Made by a program: the position numbers and the translations under genes. Below, piece after piece: positions 23,753-32,916 of a stretch of DNA of 64,000 bases. Source of the stretch: Halobacteriovoraceae bacterium (GTDB lineage: Bacteria; Bdellovibrionota; Bacteriovoracia; Bacteriovoracales; Bacteriovoracaceae); NCBI GenBank assembly GCA_020635115.1, contig JACKAK010000011.1, positions 87,028 to 151,027 of the forward strand, read 5' to 3'. The notes under the pieces are model-generated. The model saw only the letters and a program-made list of their open reading frames with translations, made no database searches and was not told the origin of the DNA. Position 1 is the stretch's first letter. Each line of letters starts with the position of its first letter.

Positions 23753-26700
23753 CTTTCGGTACCTTGTCTTCAAACTCACTAAGATCAAGTCCATTTGAAA
23801 TTTCAATAATTTTATTTTGATATTCTTCCATTTGAACCAGAAATTTATTATCTGTTTTGATCTCATCTAAAAATTCTTTAAGATCAATATCTTTTTCACC
23901 TTCAAGTGCTTTTTTTAGATAAAGTTCCTGAACACAGATAATTTGGTATGTATTTATAAGTGTAAAAAAGTCATGAGTTGTAAGAGTAAAGAGTTCTTCT
24001 AATTGAGATACGGCCTCCATTGTATAGGGAAAAGCTACAAGTGATCCTTTTAAGAAAAGTTTGACATAAGGGTCAGTTAACCTCGTAAAAACACCTTTTG
24101 ATGCCCTGAATAATGTGTAGCGTGTTAGCATCCAGGCCGAAGTCGTTAGTATCGTTATAGGAGTGAGCTCATACCAAATTTGTGCCCAACGATTTTCTTG
24201 CTCAACTCTTAATTTATTATGATGGGCATGAGTTTCAGCGAGAGTTTTTTCCATTTTTTCTTTGAGCTCTGTTGTACTTTTTAGAAAATTTCTTAATTGT
24301 TCAGCATGAAAACTTTCCTGAGTGAGGGATTTTTCAATTTCAGAAAAAACTATTTCTCTGGTTAGATTAAAGAGAAGTTTTTGCATATTAAGAAGAACAA
24401 GATTTATTTCCTCTTGTATACTCGAATGTGCCTCTCTTTGATCAACTGTTAACAGAAATGTTGGCAGTGAAATGAAGGCAACTCGTGTTGCGTATTTATC
24501 AATGAGATTATGAATTGGATGTTCTGGTGTTATAGATCTCTTAACTTCTCTGATTGTAAAGTCAGAGTTATAGCTTTTAAACTTAATATTAAATCTTTTT
24601 GACAAGATATTTTTAATATTATTTGAAATATTTCGAGTACTTTTTTTGATCTTATCAGGTAAGTCTCTGCGATTAAAAAGTAGATCTGCCCAAATCAGAA
24701 CATCGACAACATTTAGCCAATAGGAATCAGATTGTAACTTCTTAAAAGTTTCCAAATTATCATTTTTAACTTTTAAAAGCTTAGAAACTTTAGATTGAAG
24801 TGTTAAGAATTCCTCATATAGGTTCATATCATCAAGTTTTTTATTATTTTCTTTTGTAATAACTCTGACTGTCTTCTTCTCAAAAGGAATGGGGCGCATA
24901 CGATGCTTGACTTGATCAAGACGTTTATAAAGATCTTTGATCTCCTCTTTGAAATCAAACTTTTGTGAATTTGATTCTTTTAAATCATAAGTCTCAACGA
25001 CAAAATCGGCATACCAATTAACAAGTTCTTCTTGAGTGGGATCCTCTGGAAGGGGATGAGTTTTTTCTCTTTTGATCAAAGAAACTAGTTGAAAAAATTC
25101 AAGTACCTTTTCTCTTTCTAATTCCGTAAGATCTTCAATCTTTAAATGATCATTAAGTTTATATTTATCGAGAAAACCTTTTAACTGAAACATTGCAATG
25201 ACTTCCTCGAGAATAATATTGTTTTCAGCAAAATAATTTGACCACCATTTATGTAAAAAAAGACTACTCGTTGCAGGAATGACAATTCTTTCAAACCAAC
25301 GAGTATACTTTTGGTCAGTAAACATAAGACGTGACATTTCTTTGATTTCAGCTTGAATAAAATACTGTGGATTCTGGTATACCGTTCCAACTGTGTTTCT
25401 GAAGAATTCACGTTTAAGAAAACTATCGATCTGAGTCGTTCTTTGTTCCAATAAATGGAGGAAATTTTCAAAATCTTTTTGAGAAAAATCATCAGCATGA
25501 TGTTTTTTATAATTTTCAATGGCCAGGTTTTTTGAAATTGTCCAGGCCGGCCATACTAAAGTAAAATTTGTCCAAGGAAGATTTATAATTTTACGAGCTG
25601 TGGAATTTACGAGCCTATTTATAAGTCCAATCTCTCCCTTTTGTCCAAAATTCATATTGTATTGTGCAAAAGAGACAGGCATACCCAAACACCATGCAGT
25701 GAGGGATACAAATCTTGAAGCAATTAAATCAATATGGACCCCCCAATTTCCGTAGACTCGAACATGATTATCTGTGTCCCCAAAAATTCTTTCTGACTCA
25801 GTAAGGTTTTTGCGAGCGTACCATTGTGTTGTTGTGTCAATGATTTGATCTACCATACCAATTGTAACGGCCCTTTTTGCATCTTCTCCTGTAACGACAA
25901 TTTTTTCGACGCTACCATTGGGCAAAGTGATTCTGTCTTTTCTCAAATTATTGTCTACAAATTTCATGAATTGATGATATTTGGGAAAATTTTTAGGATT
26001 AAATCGATAAACGGCCTCAGGTAACATATATCTTGCATACCACCGACTTGCAATCGCAACTAGCTCGTATCCTAAGGCCACATCTTTTTTTAAAGGCCAT
26101 GAATCTATAATTTTTTTCACATCGTCTAGGTCATCGATAAGAGTAGACAATTCAGCATAGATCTTTTTAGTTTCATTCGTTTTGAATTTGCCTTTTACTA
26201 ATACTTCTCTTGCAATCGCCAAAATGTATTCTTTATCAGTTGCATTTATGTAACCTAATGCATGATTGTCTTTTATACTTTTAACAGGTGATCCATCTTG
26301 ATAAAAAGTCTTCCCACTTTTGCGATATAGTATGAGAACTTTTGCTTTTATCTTGTTTAAACGAGACTCCAAAGCACCTTTCTTTGAATAAATAGTTAAC
26401 TTCTCGAAGTCTTGAGCATATTTATGAGTATATTCTTTAGGTAGTTTTTGCCATAGATAGAGAATTTCTTGAACTCTACGTTCATAATATTTGGGAACTT
26501 TTTCACTTATATTGATTATTTTATCCTTAGAGACTGTATGATTATATTTTTTAAGTGCATGTCTAAGATGGTCATCTAATAGATCGACTAGATGCTGAGG
26601 ATATCTTGAGTTTTGAATGTTTCGAATTATTCTTTTTTTGAGTTTGAGTGCAAACTTATCAAAATTATCAGTTGCTCTTCTGGCCAGTGATGAGTGTTGT

Positions 26701-27971
26701 CTTAAAGAAAAAACAAGTTTTTTTACTTGTTGCCTAAAACGCGTCATTACTTGGGTTCTTTCTGCAATACTGCCTATAAAATGAGTCTTACCAAGTAAAA
26801 TTCCTACTGTCGCAGTAATTGCAAACCACCTATAACCACTGGTCTTCTCATTTACAAAACTATAGTGAAGAACGGCCTTTTCATCATTTGTAAGAAGAGG
26901 TGTTGATTCAATCCATTCTAAAATATCGTTGTCTCTTAAATCGCTGACAAGCTCTTTGAGTGGTAACGGGAGAGAGATTCCTTCAATATCTTCATGTGGA
27001 TTACCCCACTGATGGTCTAGAATGTCGATTAAGCTATTACATAATCCCAAAAACCAAAATGATTTAGACCAACTATTTCCTAAGGTTTCATTTTTAAAAC
27101 GTGAAATAAAATAGAGTCGATTCATCTGAAAATGTTCTTCTAGTTTATTGAGAGATAGTGAAATCTTTTTATTCTCTTTCACAAGCGAAAAACGAGAGCT
27201 GGGATCAAAAGATACTGATAACTTCCAGTTATTGAGATCCACTACTTCTTCATGATTTAAAATATATCCTATATCGTAAGATTTATCATAGTTGAGTTCT
27301 GAAGAAGGAGTTATATTATAACGATGAATAAGATTATTTAATGGGTCATAACTTAAGAGTATATCAATAAGTTGATCGTTATCCCTGAGTATTATAAAAT
27401 TTCCATTACCTCTGATAGGGGAATTAAATTCAACTTGATGAGAGTAAAGTATATTTTGAGTCGAATTGACTTCATTTTTAAAATCTTCTTGATCCATAGA
27501 ATAAGATTGCTCTGAAAATGAATAGGCGTGGTTTTTAAACATAATATTTTGACCAAATATATTGATCGATCCATCTTTATTTTTTTCAGACCAAAAAAAG
27601 CGTCCAAGATCTTTATAATTATAGAATACAAAATCACTTGGCATGAATTTAATATGTTCTGAAAAATCTAATTGCAAATATGAAAAGTTTGATTTTTCAT
27701 CACTGATACTCGAGAGTTCTCCGTCAGTAGAATAAACATTGAGTCTTTTTGTATTCTTATTAAAAGCGTAGAAAAAGCGATCATTCTTGCCAATGAAATC
27801 ATTTTTAAATTCACTATTGAAAGAAAATATTTTTTTGGCATCACTGATTTGTATTAAATTTTGTCCACCTATTTTTGACACTGAAATTGTACTCATGCAC
27901 AATCCGGCATTCATCTTCAAAAAGAAAATGAGGCATATAATAACTGGCCAACGAGATAGATTCATATCCAT
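23745..27971 (-). CDS. Giant exported protein (about 1,408 residues), unknown family
   Basis: The signal peptide (NLSRWPVIICLIFFLKMNAG) is followed by about 300 residues of beta-rich sequence (for example KRLNVYSTDGELS), then a very long helical region with several hydrophobic stretches: SGYRWFAITATVGILLG, FVSLTAWCLGMPVSFA, and near the C-terminus ITILTTSAWMLTRYTLF. A coiled coil (about 1235-1275) precedes the last. ATG 27971 or 27965 is the likely start; GTG 27980 is less likely. Nothing matches a known enzyme. It overlaps the next gene by 8 bp. The organisation recalls a large envelope-spanning scaffold. A second exported giant is at 45493-48678 but shows no clear similarity to it. Confidence 0.75.
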   Translation of the reverse strand: MDMNLSRWPVIICLIFFLKMNAGLCMSTISVSKIGGQNLIQISDAKKIFSFNSEFKNDFIGKNDRFFYAFNKNTKRLNVYSTDGELSSISDEKSNFSYLQLDFSEHIKFMPSDFVFYNYKDLGRFFWSEKNKDGSINIFGQNIMFKNHAYSFSEQSYSMDQEDFKNEVNSTQNILYSHQVEFNSPIRGNGNFIILRDNDQLIDILLSYDPLNNLIHRYNITPSSELNYDKSYDIGYILNHEEVVDLNNWKLSVSFDPSSRFSLVKENKKISLSLNKLEEHFQMNRLYFISRFKNETLGNSWSKSFWFLGLCNSLIDILDHQWGNPHEDIEGISLPLPLKELVSDLRDNDILEWIESTPLLTNDEKAVLHYSFVNEKTSGYRWFAITATVGILLGKTHFIGSIAERTQVMTRFRQQVKKLVFSLRQHSSLARRATDNFDKFALKLKKRIIRNIQNSRYPQHLVDLLDDHLRHALKKYNHTVSKDKIINISEKVPKYYERRVQEILYLWQKLPKEYTHKYAQDFEKLTIYSKKGALESRLNKIKAKVLILYRKSGKTFYQDGSPVKSIKDNHALGYINATDKEYILAIAREVLVKGKFKTNETKKIYAELSTLIDDLDDVKKIIDSWPLKKDVALGYELVAIASRWYARYMLPEAVYRFNPKNFPKYHQFMKFVDNNLRKDRITLPNGSVEKIVVTGEDAKRAVTIGMVDQIIDTTTQWYARKNLTESERIFGDTDNHVRVYGNWGVHIDLIASRFVSLTAWCLGMPVSFAQYNMNFGQKGEIGLINRLVNSTARKIINLPWTNFTLVWPAWTISKNLAIENYKKHHADDFSQKDFENFLHLLEQRTTQIDSFLKREFFRNTVGTVYQNPQYFIQAEIKEMSRLMFTDQKYTRWFERIVIPATSSLFLHKWWSNYFAENNIILEEVIAMFQLKGFLDKYKLNDHLKIEDLTELEREKVLEFFQLVSLIKREKTHPLPEDPTQEELVNWYADFVVETYDLKESNSQKFDFKEEIKDLYKRLDQVKHRMRPIPFEKKTVRVITKENNKKLDDMNLYEEFLTLQSKVSKLLKVKNDNLETFKKLQSDSYWLNVVDVLIWADLLFNRRDLPDKIKKSTRNISNNIKNILSKRFNIKFKSYNSDFTIREVKRSITPEHPIHNLIDKYATRVAFISLPTFLLTVDQREAHSSIQEEINLVLLNMQKLLFNLTREIVFSEIEKSLTQESFHAEQLRNFLKSTTELKEKMEKTLAETHAHHNKLRVEQENRWAQIWYELTPITILTTSAWMLTRYTLFRASKGVFTRLTDPYVKLFLKGSLVAFPYTMEAVSQLEELFTLTTHDFFTLINTYQIICVQELYLKKALEGEKDIDLKEFLDEIKTDNKFLVQMEEYQNKIIEISNGLDLSEFEDKVPKDE

Positions 27972-28102
27972 GCTATCCACTATAATGCTGAGTAATTAGA
28001 TCAACGAGTCAACAAGCTATATCTTTTATAACAAATAACTTTAGACGACAAATATATGCAGCATGTAATAGTAGTGAATTTTCTTCTTTTTTTAGAACTA
28101 AA

Positions 28103-28423
28103 TCATTTTTTTAAAAAAACTTTGAAATCATTTTGAGTAAAGCAGGGTAGGATACCCTCGCCATACTTCTTTTCGATTATTTTTTTATCGCCTGACATAA
28201 TGAGATCGTTTAATGCGAGTTGGCATAACTCTGGAGTGTATTTATGTTTTGTTTCTAAACAATTTTCCTTGTATTCGTAAGAGCTTTGGGGATGACCCCT
28301 AAAAGTTTTAGGGCCTAGTTCATCACAGACAGGCCCTTCGCTACAAGAATTTAACAGAATAAAGCTAAATAAGACCTTCAGTCTTAAGTACTTCTTTAAA
28401 TTTATTAATAAGTCCAAGATCAT
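28103..28423 (-). CDS. Small Cys-containing lipoprotein-like protein
   Basis: The frame from ATG 28423 encodes 106 residues. A hydrophobic segment LKVLFSFILLNSC ends in a lipobox-like LNSC, followed by CDELGPKTFRG and a polar region with four more Cys. The start is uncertain: ATG 28423 lies inside the upstream HD gene (59-bp overlap, GGA upstream), and a CTG nearer the signal segment, with AAAGAAG before it, is possible. The charged N-terminal extension before the signal segment argues for a later start. Operon with the HD-GYP-like gene is likely. Function unknown. Confidence 0.5.
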   Translation of the reverse strand: MILDLLINLKKYLRLKVLFSFILLNSCSEGPVCDELGPKTFRGHPQSSYEYKENCLETKHKYTPELCQLALNDLIMSGDKKIIEKKYGEGILPCFTQNDFKVFLKK

Positions 28424-29303
28424 AATTTCCAACTTCATCAATTGTGACCTCTTTAATTGCTTCTTTCGAAGTAAGTCCTTTTTCAATCATTCTTTTGTCA
28501 TAACTGTTAACGAGTGAAAGAATTTCTTCCTCAGGAGTTAAAGAGTTTTTCTTATTAGGGCCTTTTCCTGATATCACTTCTTCGTGATTCATGATTAAGT
28601 CGCTAATTCGTTTATTAACATAAGGTTTTGAAGCAAGAACTTCAGCAGAAACATTTGGGTGAGTTCTGTATTTTATTTTTGTTTCATTAGGCAATTCACT
28701 CAAGGGTTTAAAGAAACACTCAACCATTTCATCACCGAGTGAAATTATTCCAATATCATGTATAAGTGCTGCTGTTGCTAAATCGTCTAACACCTCATCA
28801 CTTAGGCCCATTTTCTCACCAAGTTTTGTCGAAAGAGCTGAAACATTCAGTGAATGCTTAATGATCATGTCTCCTTTCTCGGCCTCTTTTCCATAAATTT
28901 GTTTTAAGGCATCTGGATTTTTTGAAACAACTTGCCTCAAACTTCGTGCAGCATTTTCTGTCATGTTGTAAGCTGATTTATTTCCAGGATCTTTTTGCAT
29001 TCTCTCAACAGCAGTCGAAGCAGCGCCTTCAACAATATTTACTTTTTCTTCTGTCGGCATATCTGCACTGGCGACAGCTTCAGCGAGTATGGCATCTAAA
29101 AATTTTTGATAGTTACTTTCGTCTTTATCTGTAATATAAAAACGTGCAACTTTTTGTTTTTTTAATTTTCCTAATAGATCTTCATTCAGGGCCTTACCGT
29201 TATCAAGATACTTTAAAAATTGTTCTTTAAAAAAAATATAAAGATCAAAAGTGATTTCTTTTCCTGGCTTAATTGTAGAAATCCTAAGGGGAGTAAAATC
29301 CAT
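28365..29303 (-). CDS. HD-GYP-like phosphodiesterase, GYP motif degenerate
   Basis: This is a 312-residue cytoplasmic protein. The C-terminal half is an HD domain with His150, His182-Asp183 (LIHDIGII), His215, His240 and Asp269, so the metal ligands are present. The following signature of c-di-GMP HD-GYP enzymes, HHExxDGxGYP, reads NHEEVISGKGPNKK: no DG and no GYP. Activity on c-di-GMP is therefore doubtful, and another nucleotide substrate or a binding role is possible. The N-terminal 90 residues resemble the small helical/beta module often found before HD-GYP domains. AAAAGGATT precedes the ATG. Confidence 0.82.
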   Translation of the reverse strand: MDFTPLRISTIKPGKEITFDLYIFFKEQFLKYLDNGKALNEDLLGKLKKQKVARFYITDKDESNYQKFLDAILAEAVASADMPTEEKVNIVEGAASTAVERMQKDPGNKSAYNMTENAARSLRQVVSKNPDALKQIYGKEAEKGDMIIKHSLNVSALSTKLGEKMGLSDEVLDDLATAALIHDIGIISLGDEMVECFFKPLSELPNETKIKYRTHPNVSAEVLASKPYVNKRISDLIMNHEEVISGKGPNKKNSLTPEEEILSLVNSYDKRMIEKGLTSKEAIKEVTIDEVGNYDLGLINKFKEVLKTEGLI

Positions 29304-29430
29304 TGAAAAATCCTTTTAGATGATTTGTTATATAATAATATTTTATATTTTTTAGAATTTGTAGCAAGGGAAAGATTTTATCATATTGATTATTTTAGAC
29401 TGAGTGATACTTGATATTTTTGGTAAAGTG

Positions 29431-29457
29431 TAAAAAAAAAGTAAATTATTCCGATAA
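29431..29457 (+). promoter_or_regulatory. Sigma-28 (FliA-type) promoter of the HEPN-like gene
   Basis: TAAA at 29431-29434, 15 bases, then TCCGATAA at 29450-29457 matches TAAA-N15-GCCGATAA with one mismatch. The predicted start near 29463 gives a 15-base leader with AAAGG, ending eight bases before ATG 29478. Confidence 0.65.
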
Positions 29458-29477
29458 GGTCAGATAAAGGAATAACT

Positions 29478-30746
29478 ATGGCACATTACACTCCTATACA
29501 TTTTTACTTAACATTTAATCCGCATTTAAATGATTATAATGATCCAGGTTATACTCAAGCTCATGAATTCTACGAATACATTATTGATCAAATAAAAAAT
29601 ACACAAAAAAAATATGCTTATTGGGGAAAAATGATTGCTAAAAATCGTGTAAGCAAAATGGACATAGGCCCTTTAGCAGAAGTAATAAAACATAATCAAA
29701 ATCATAATCATGCAACTCACTTATACCTTACCGATTACAATGAATTGTGGGTTGGGAAAATTGAATCTGTTCACAGAACAATTAAAGATAAAAAAACTCT
29801 TTCATTCTATGACGGTAAAAATGTAGAACTTTGGTTCAAAATTTCCGATTTTGCCTTACTAGAGTTTCAAGGGGACGCAACCGCAAAAAAATTGTCTGAG
29901 CTTTATATAGATAATCAATACATGGATATTCAGATTGATGAATTGTCTCCATTTACCACTGGAATTAGATTTCCTGCTTTTGTACAAGACCTTTGTGAAG
30001 AAAATTTCTTCAATGGGTTTGAAAATGATGAATATTTAGCGCTAAAACCCAACCCAGCGATCAATGATTTTTCAACAGCAAATGTTGTTAAAAACATTAC
30101 TTCATTGGCCATTCCACACAAAATCTTCGACAAAATCCCTAGAGGTGCAAAATTAGAAATTGAGCGAGCGGAAATGGATATGCTTGAGCGATCGAACCAT
30201 AAACTCACTAATATTGCTTTTTCCTATATCAAATCACTAGAGATTGTTCTCAATGACCTTGTGATCCATCATTTGAAAAGATCTGGGCATGGAGAATCTT
30301 TTTATGTCGATGCTTCGAAAATGCCACCGAAATTATCACTAGAAATGCATCCAGGTTATATTTCATTAGAAAATTTTCAAAAAAATTTTTCAATCGGGCA
30401 GATACTCTATTTTATTGATAAATGCCAGGCCAGCAATAATTTTTCATTTAAAAAAGTTTTTGGAGAGAAAAAAAACTTCATCAATTATGTCTCAAATGAA
30501 TTTTCTCAGATCTTAAACGAATATAAAATTATCCAAATTCGTGGAGTCCTGGCCCATGGAGATTCTCAAAAAATTGAAAATAATGATGCTCTTACAATAA
30601 GAAATCTCATCCTCGGAGTGGCCGATACAGGTCTCATCAATGCTCTCTATCTTAAATTTTACGGACAAGATTTTGCACCCATATCAAGTATTAAATCTCA
30701 ATTACCAGCTCAAAAAACAAAGGCAAAACTTAAGCTTGTTGCTTGA
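29478..30746 (+). CDS. Unknown cytoplasmic protein with HEPN-like C-terminal motif
   Basis: The 422-residue product has no signal peptide or membrane segment. The N-terminal 200 residues are mixed alpha/beta with a His/Asn-rich patch (KHNQNHNHATHLYL). The C-terminal part (about 235-400) is helical and contains EYKIIQIRGVLAHGDSQK, where Arg355 and His360 form an R-x4-H motif as in HEPN nucleases and HEPN-like domains. Whether it cleaves RNA is unknown. No toxin-antitoxin partner is adjacent. The gene has a good sigma-28 promoter, suggesting expression with the motility programme. Monocistronic. Confidence 0.7.
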   Translation: MAHYTPIHFYLTFNPHLNDYNDPGYTQAHEFYEYIIDQIKNTQKKYAYWGKMIAKNRVSKMDIGPLAEVIKHNQNHNHATHLYLTDYNELWVGKIESVHRTIKDKKTLSFYDGKNVELWFKISDFALLEFQGDATAKKLSELYIDNQYMDIQIDELSPFTTGIRFPAFVQDLCEENFFNGFENDEYLALKPNPAINDFSTANVVKNITSLAIPHKIFDKIPRGAKLEIERAEMDMLERSNHKLTNIAFSYIKSLEIVLNDLVIHHLKRSGHGESFYVDASKMPPKLSLEMHPGYISLENFQKNFSIGQILYFIDKCQASNNFSFKKVFGEKKNFINYVSNEFSQILNEYKIIQIRGVLAHGDSQKIENNDALTIRNLILGVADTGLINALYLKFYGQDFAPISSIKSQLPAQKTKAKLKLVA

Positions 30747-30790
30747 AAAATTGGTCATCTTCTAAAATTGAGGTTTAATCGATTTTAATT

Positions 30791-31110
30791 TTACCACAAT
30801 AGAGTTAAATCTGGATTGGTTCCGTTAAACTTACCCGTGATTTTTGTTTCATCTGTCTTATTGAAATTTCGTACATCAATTTAAGAAAGTGTTCCATTTA
30901 TACCCATTTCTTCGAACATACTACTAAAACGAAAAAACACCAATGTTTTGTGTATTAAAATTTGAAATATTGAGACTCTTTAAACTATGTGATCCTTTGA
31001 ACATCTTCACCATCGTTTTTATTTTTGATGTATTAAAACATGATACATTGATAATGCTTATCAAATTAGTTCCTATAAACACTTATTGACCATAATTTAA
31101 TTCTTTCTGA
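30791..31110 (-). pseudogene. Relic of a BspA-like leucine-rich-repeat protein (DUF285)
   Basis: Read on the minus strand, fragments of BspA/DUF285 repeats appear: IINVSCFNTSKIKTM, then MFKGSHSLKSLNISNFNTQN, then after a frameshift SSMFEEMG, then after an in-frame stop IDVRNFN and GKFNGTNPDLTLLW. The repeated pattern of L/I-x-V/I-S-x-F-N-T, MF.G and S-L-x-x-L-N is typical of the family, which are surface proteins. Frame is lost between 30930 and 30960, a stop lies near 30885, and upstream sequence fades beyond 31085. It is the tail end of a decayed gene. No GGCC occurs in it, unlike local genes, which supports foreign origin. Confidence 0.75.
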
Positions 31111-31248
31111 CTGTATACTAAAGTATTAAAGTTGGTGTTGCTAAGTCTCTTGGCAAAAAAGATAAAATTTTATTAATTTATATTTGTAGCAATAAATATA
31201 ATTAAACACTAAAATAGAGGTGTATTACAAAAATATGAGGAGATATTA

Positions 31249-32016
31249 ATGAAAAGACTTCTATTCTTAATGATATTGTTGAATGTTTCAAATAGTATAC
31301 AAGCAGCAGAATGGTCAAATACAAATATTCAATTGTTAAGTGGCAATTCTTTTACTAATCCTTTTACTGGCAAAGACAATATAAAAAAAGAAACGCTCAC
31401 TTTCGAGCATGTCTCTGGATGGGCATATGGAGATAACTTTTTTTTCCTCGATGTATTGAATTTTGATAATTGGGAGGGACAAGAGCTATATTTTGAATGG
31501 CACCCTCGAATAAGTATGGGAAAAATATTTAACTTTGCTAATAAAGATGTATTTCTTCAAGATGTTTATCTTGCAATGGAAATTAACAGAGGCGCAGTTG
31601 CTGGAGGAGCAGCTTCAGCAGCATATTTATATGGTATAGGGTTTGATTTTACAATTCCTGGATTCAATGTATTTGGATTGAATGCCTACATCAAAGACAC
31701 TTTAAGCATTGATGCGATAGCATTTATGTTCACCACTTTTTGGGCAACTGATTTTATGCTAGGTTCTACTAGGTGGACTTTTAGTGGATATCTTGAATAC
31801 CATACAGAGGAAAAAGAGAATGTTAATAATGTTAAAAAGGCACACATACAATTTGCCCCTCAGGTACTTCTAGACTTAGGTCATTTTTGGGGCGTAAAAG
31901 ATAAAATTTTGGCAGGTACAGAATATATATTCTGGTCAAAAAAATATGGCGCAGAAGTTGGGAATTTAGAAAATACTGAAAGCAATTTTCAGATGATGTT
32001 GAAATGGAATCTTTAA
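31249..32016 (+). CDS. Tsx-like nucleoside-specific channel protein
   Basis: The 255-residue product has a signal peptide ending at IQAA and the features of the Tsx family of outer-membrane nucleoside channels: EHVSGWAYGDNFFFLDVLNF near the start of the barrel, an ELYFEWHPRISMGK strand and a terminal strand NFQMMLKWNL. GAGGAG precedes the ATG. It is followed after 16 bp by a broken solute-binding gene. The 768-bp gene contains no GGCC, in contrast to most genes here, which fits recent transfer. Nucleoside uptake would suit a predator feeding on prey nucleic acids, which is inference. Confidence 0.82.
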   Translation: MKRLLFLMILLNVSNSIQAAEWSNTNIQLLSGNSFTNPFTGKDNIKKETLTFEHVSGWAYGDNFFFLDVLNFDNWEGQELYFEWHPRISMGKIFNFANKDVFLQDVYLAMEINRGAVAGGAASAAYLYGIGFDFTIPGFNVFGLNAYIKDTLSIDAIAFMFTTFWATDFMLGSTRWTFSGYLEYHTEEKENVNNVKKAHIQFAPQVLLDLGHFWGVKDKILAGTEYIFWSKKYGAEVGNLENTESNFQMMLKWNL

Positions 32017-32032
32017 TTAATTAGGAATAAAT

Positions 32033-32785
32033 ATGAACAAATATATTTTTGTAACTGTACTTTTAATTTTAAAAAATTCTTTTGCGGGAGAATTTACAAT
32101 AGGAGTTGAAAATTTGTCTTATTACCCACATTACACAATGGAAAGTGGTCAGTATGAAGGTTTTGCCAGAGATATTCTTGATTCCTTTGCAAAGGCAAAA
32201 GGACATAAATTTATCTACAAACCAGTCGTAGTTTCTGAGTTAACTAAAGATTTTATAAATGGAAAAGTCGACTTTAAATATCCCGACAACCAGTATTGGG
32301 CCAAAGATTTAAAGAATGGTAAAAAAGTGATTTATAGCAATTCAGTCACAGGATATATCGATGGTGTAATCAGACCGATTGGTTCAAAAGGCCCTATCAA
32401 AAGGCTGGGAACCGTCAAAGGTTTTACTCCTTGGGATTATAAAAGCGAAATTTCCTCAGGAGCTATAAAATTAGATGAATTTGAAAACCTCACTGCGATG
32501 CTGAACGCCTTAATTGTAGGTAAAATCGATGGCGCCTATAACAATGTATCTGTCTCAAAGTAAATTATAAGTTCAAAACTGAAAAAAAGTGACAAGATCG
32601 ATTTCGATTCTAGCTTACCTCATACAAAATCAACTTATACACTATCAACTATTAAACACAAAGCAATCATAGAAGAATTGAATACATGGTTGTCTGATAA
32701 CCAAGAACTTATTAAAAATTTTCAGAAAAAATATCGAAAATTATGTCTTTCTAAATCACAATCTCTTGATGGACTATGTATATAA
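32033..32785 (+). pseudogene. Amino-acid-type periplasmic solute-binding protein broken by one stop codon
   Basis: The reading frame from 32033 encodes a signal peptide (ends SFAGE) and a type-3 extracellular solute-binding domain (IGVENLSYYPHYTMESGQYE, GFARDILDSFAKAKG). It stops at TAA 32561-32563 after 176 residues. The same frame continues open for another 74 codons to 32785, with family-typical C-terminal helices (IIEELNTWLSDNQELIKNF). The full length, 249 residues, is the normal size. A single nonsense change thus splits an otherwise intact gene. A sequencing error cannot be excluded. It forms an operon with the Tsx-like gene. Confidence 0.8.
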
Positions 32786-32916
32786 AATGTTTTAAGGATC
32801 AGTACGAACTGTATTGATTTCTAAAAGTCGTTTTTTTGACTCGCGTAGATTACTTTACTAATGGAATATTTTTAGGTCATAATACAAATTATTATTAATA
32901 TAAACTTGGGGTTTCT

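Noticed and set aside
28365..28486. Longer 127-residue version of the lipoprotein-like gene from 28486
   Set aside because: The added N-terminus is highly basic, reads through the HD gene in another frame and puts the signal segment 37 residues in.
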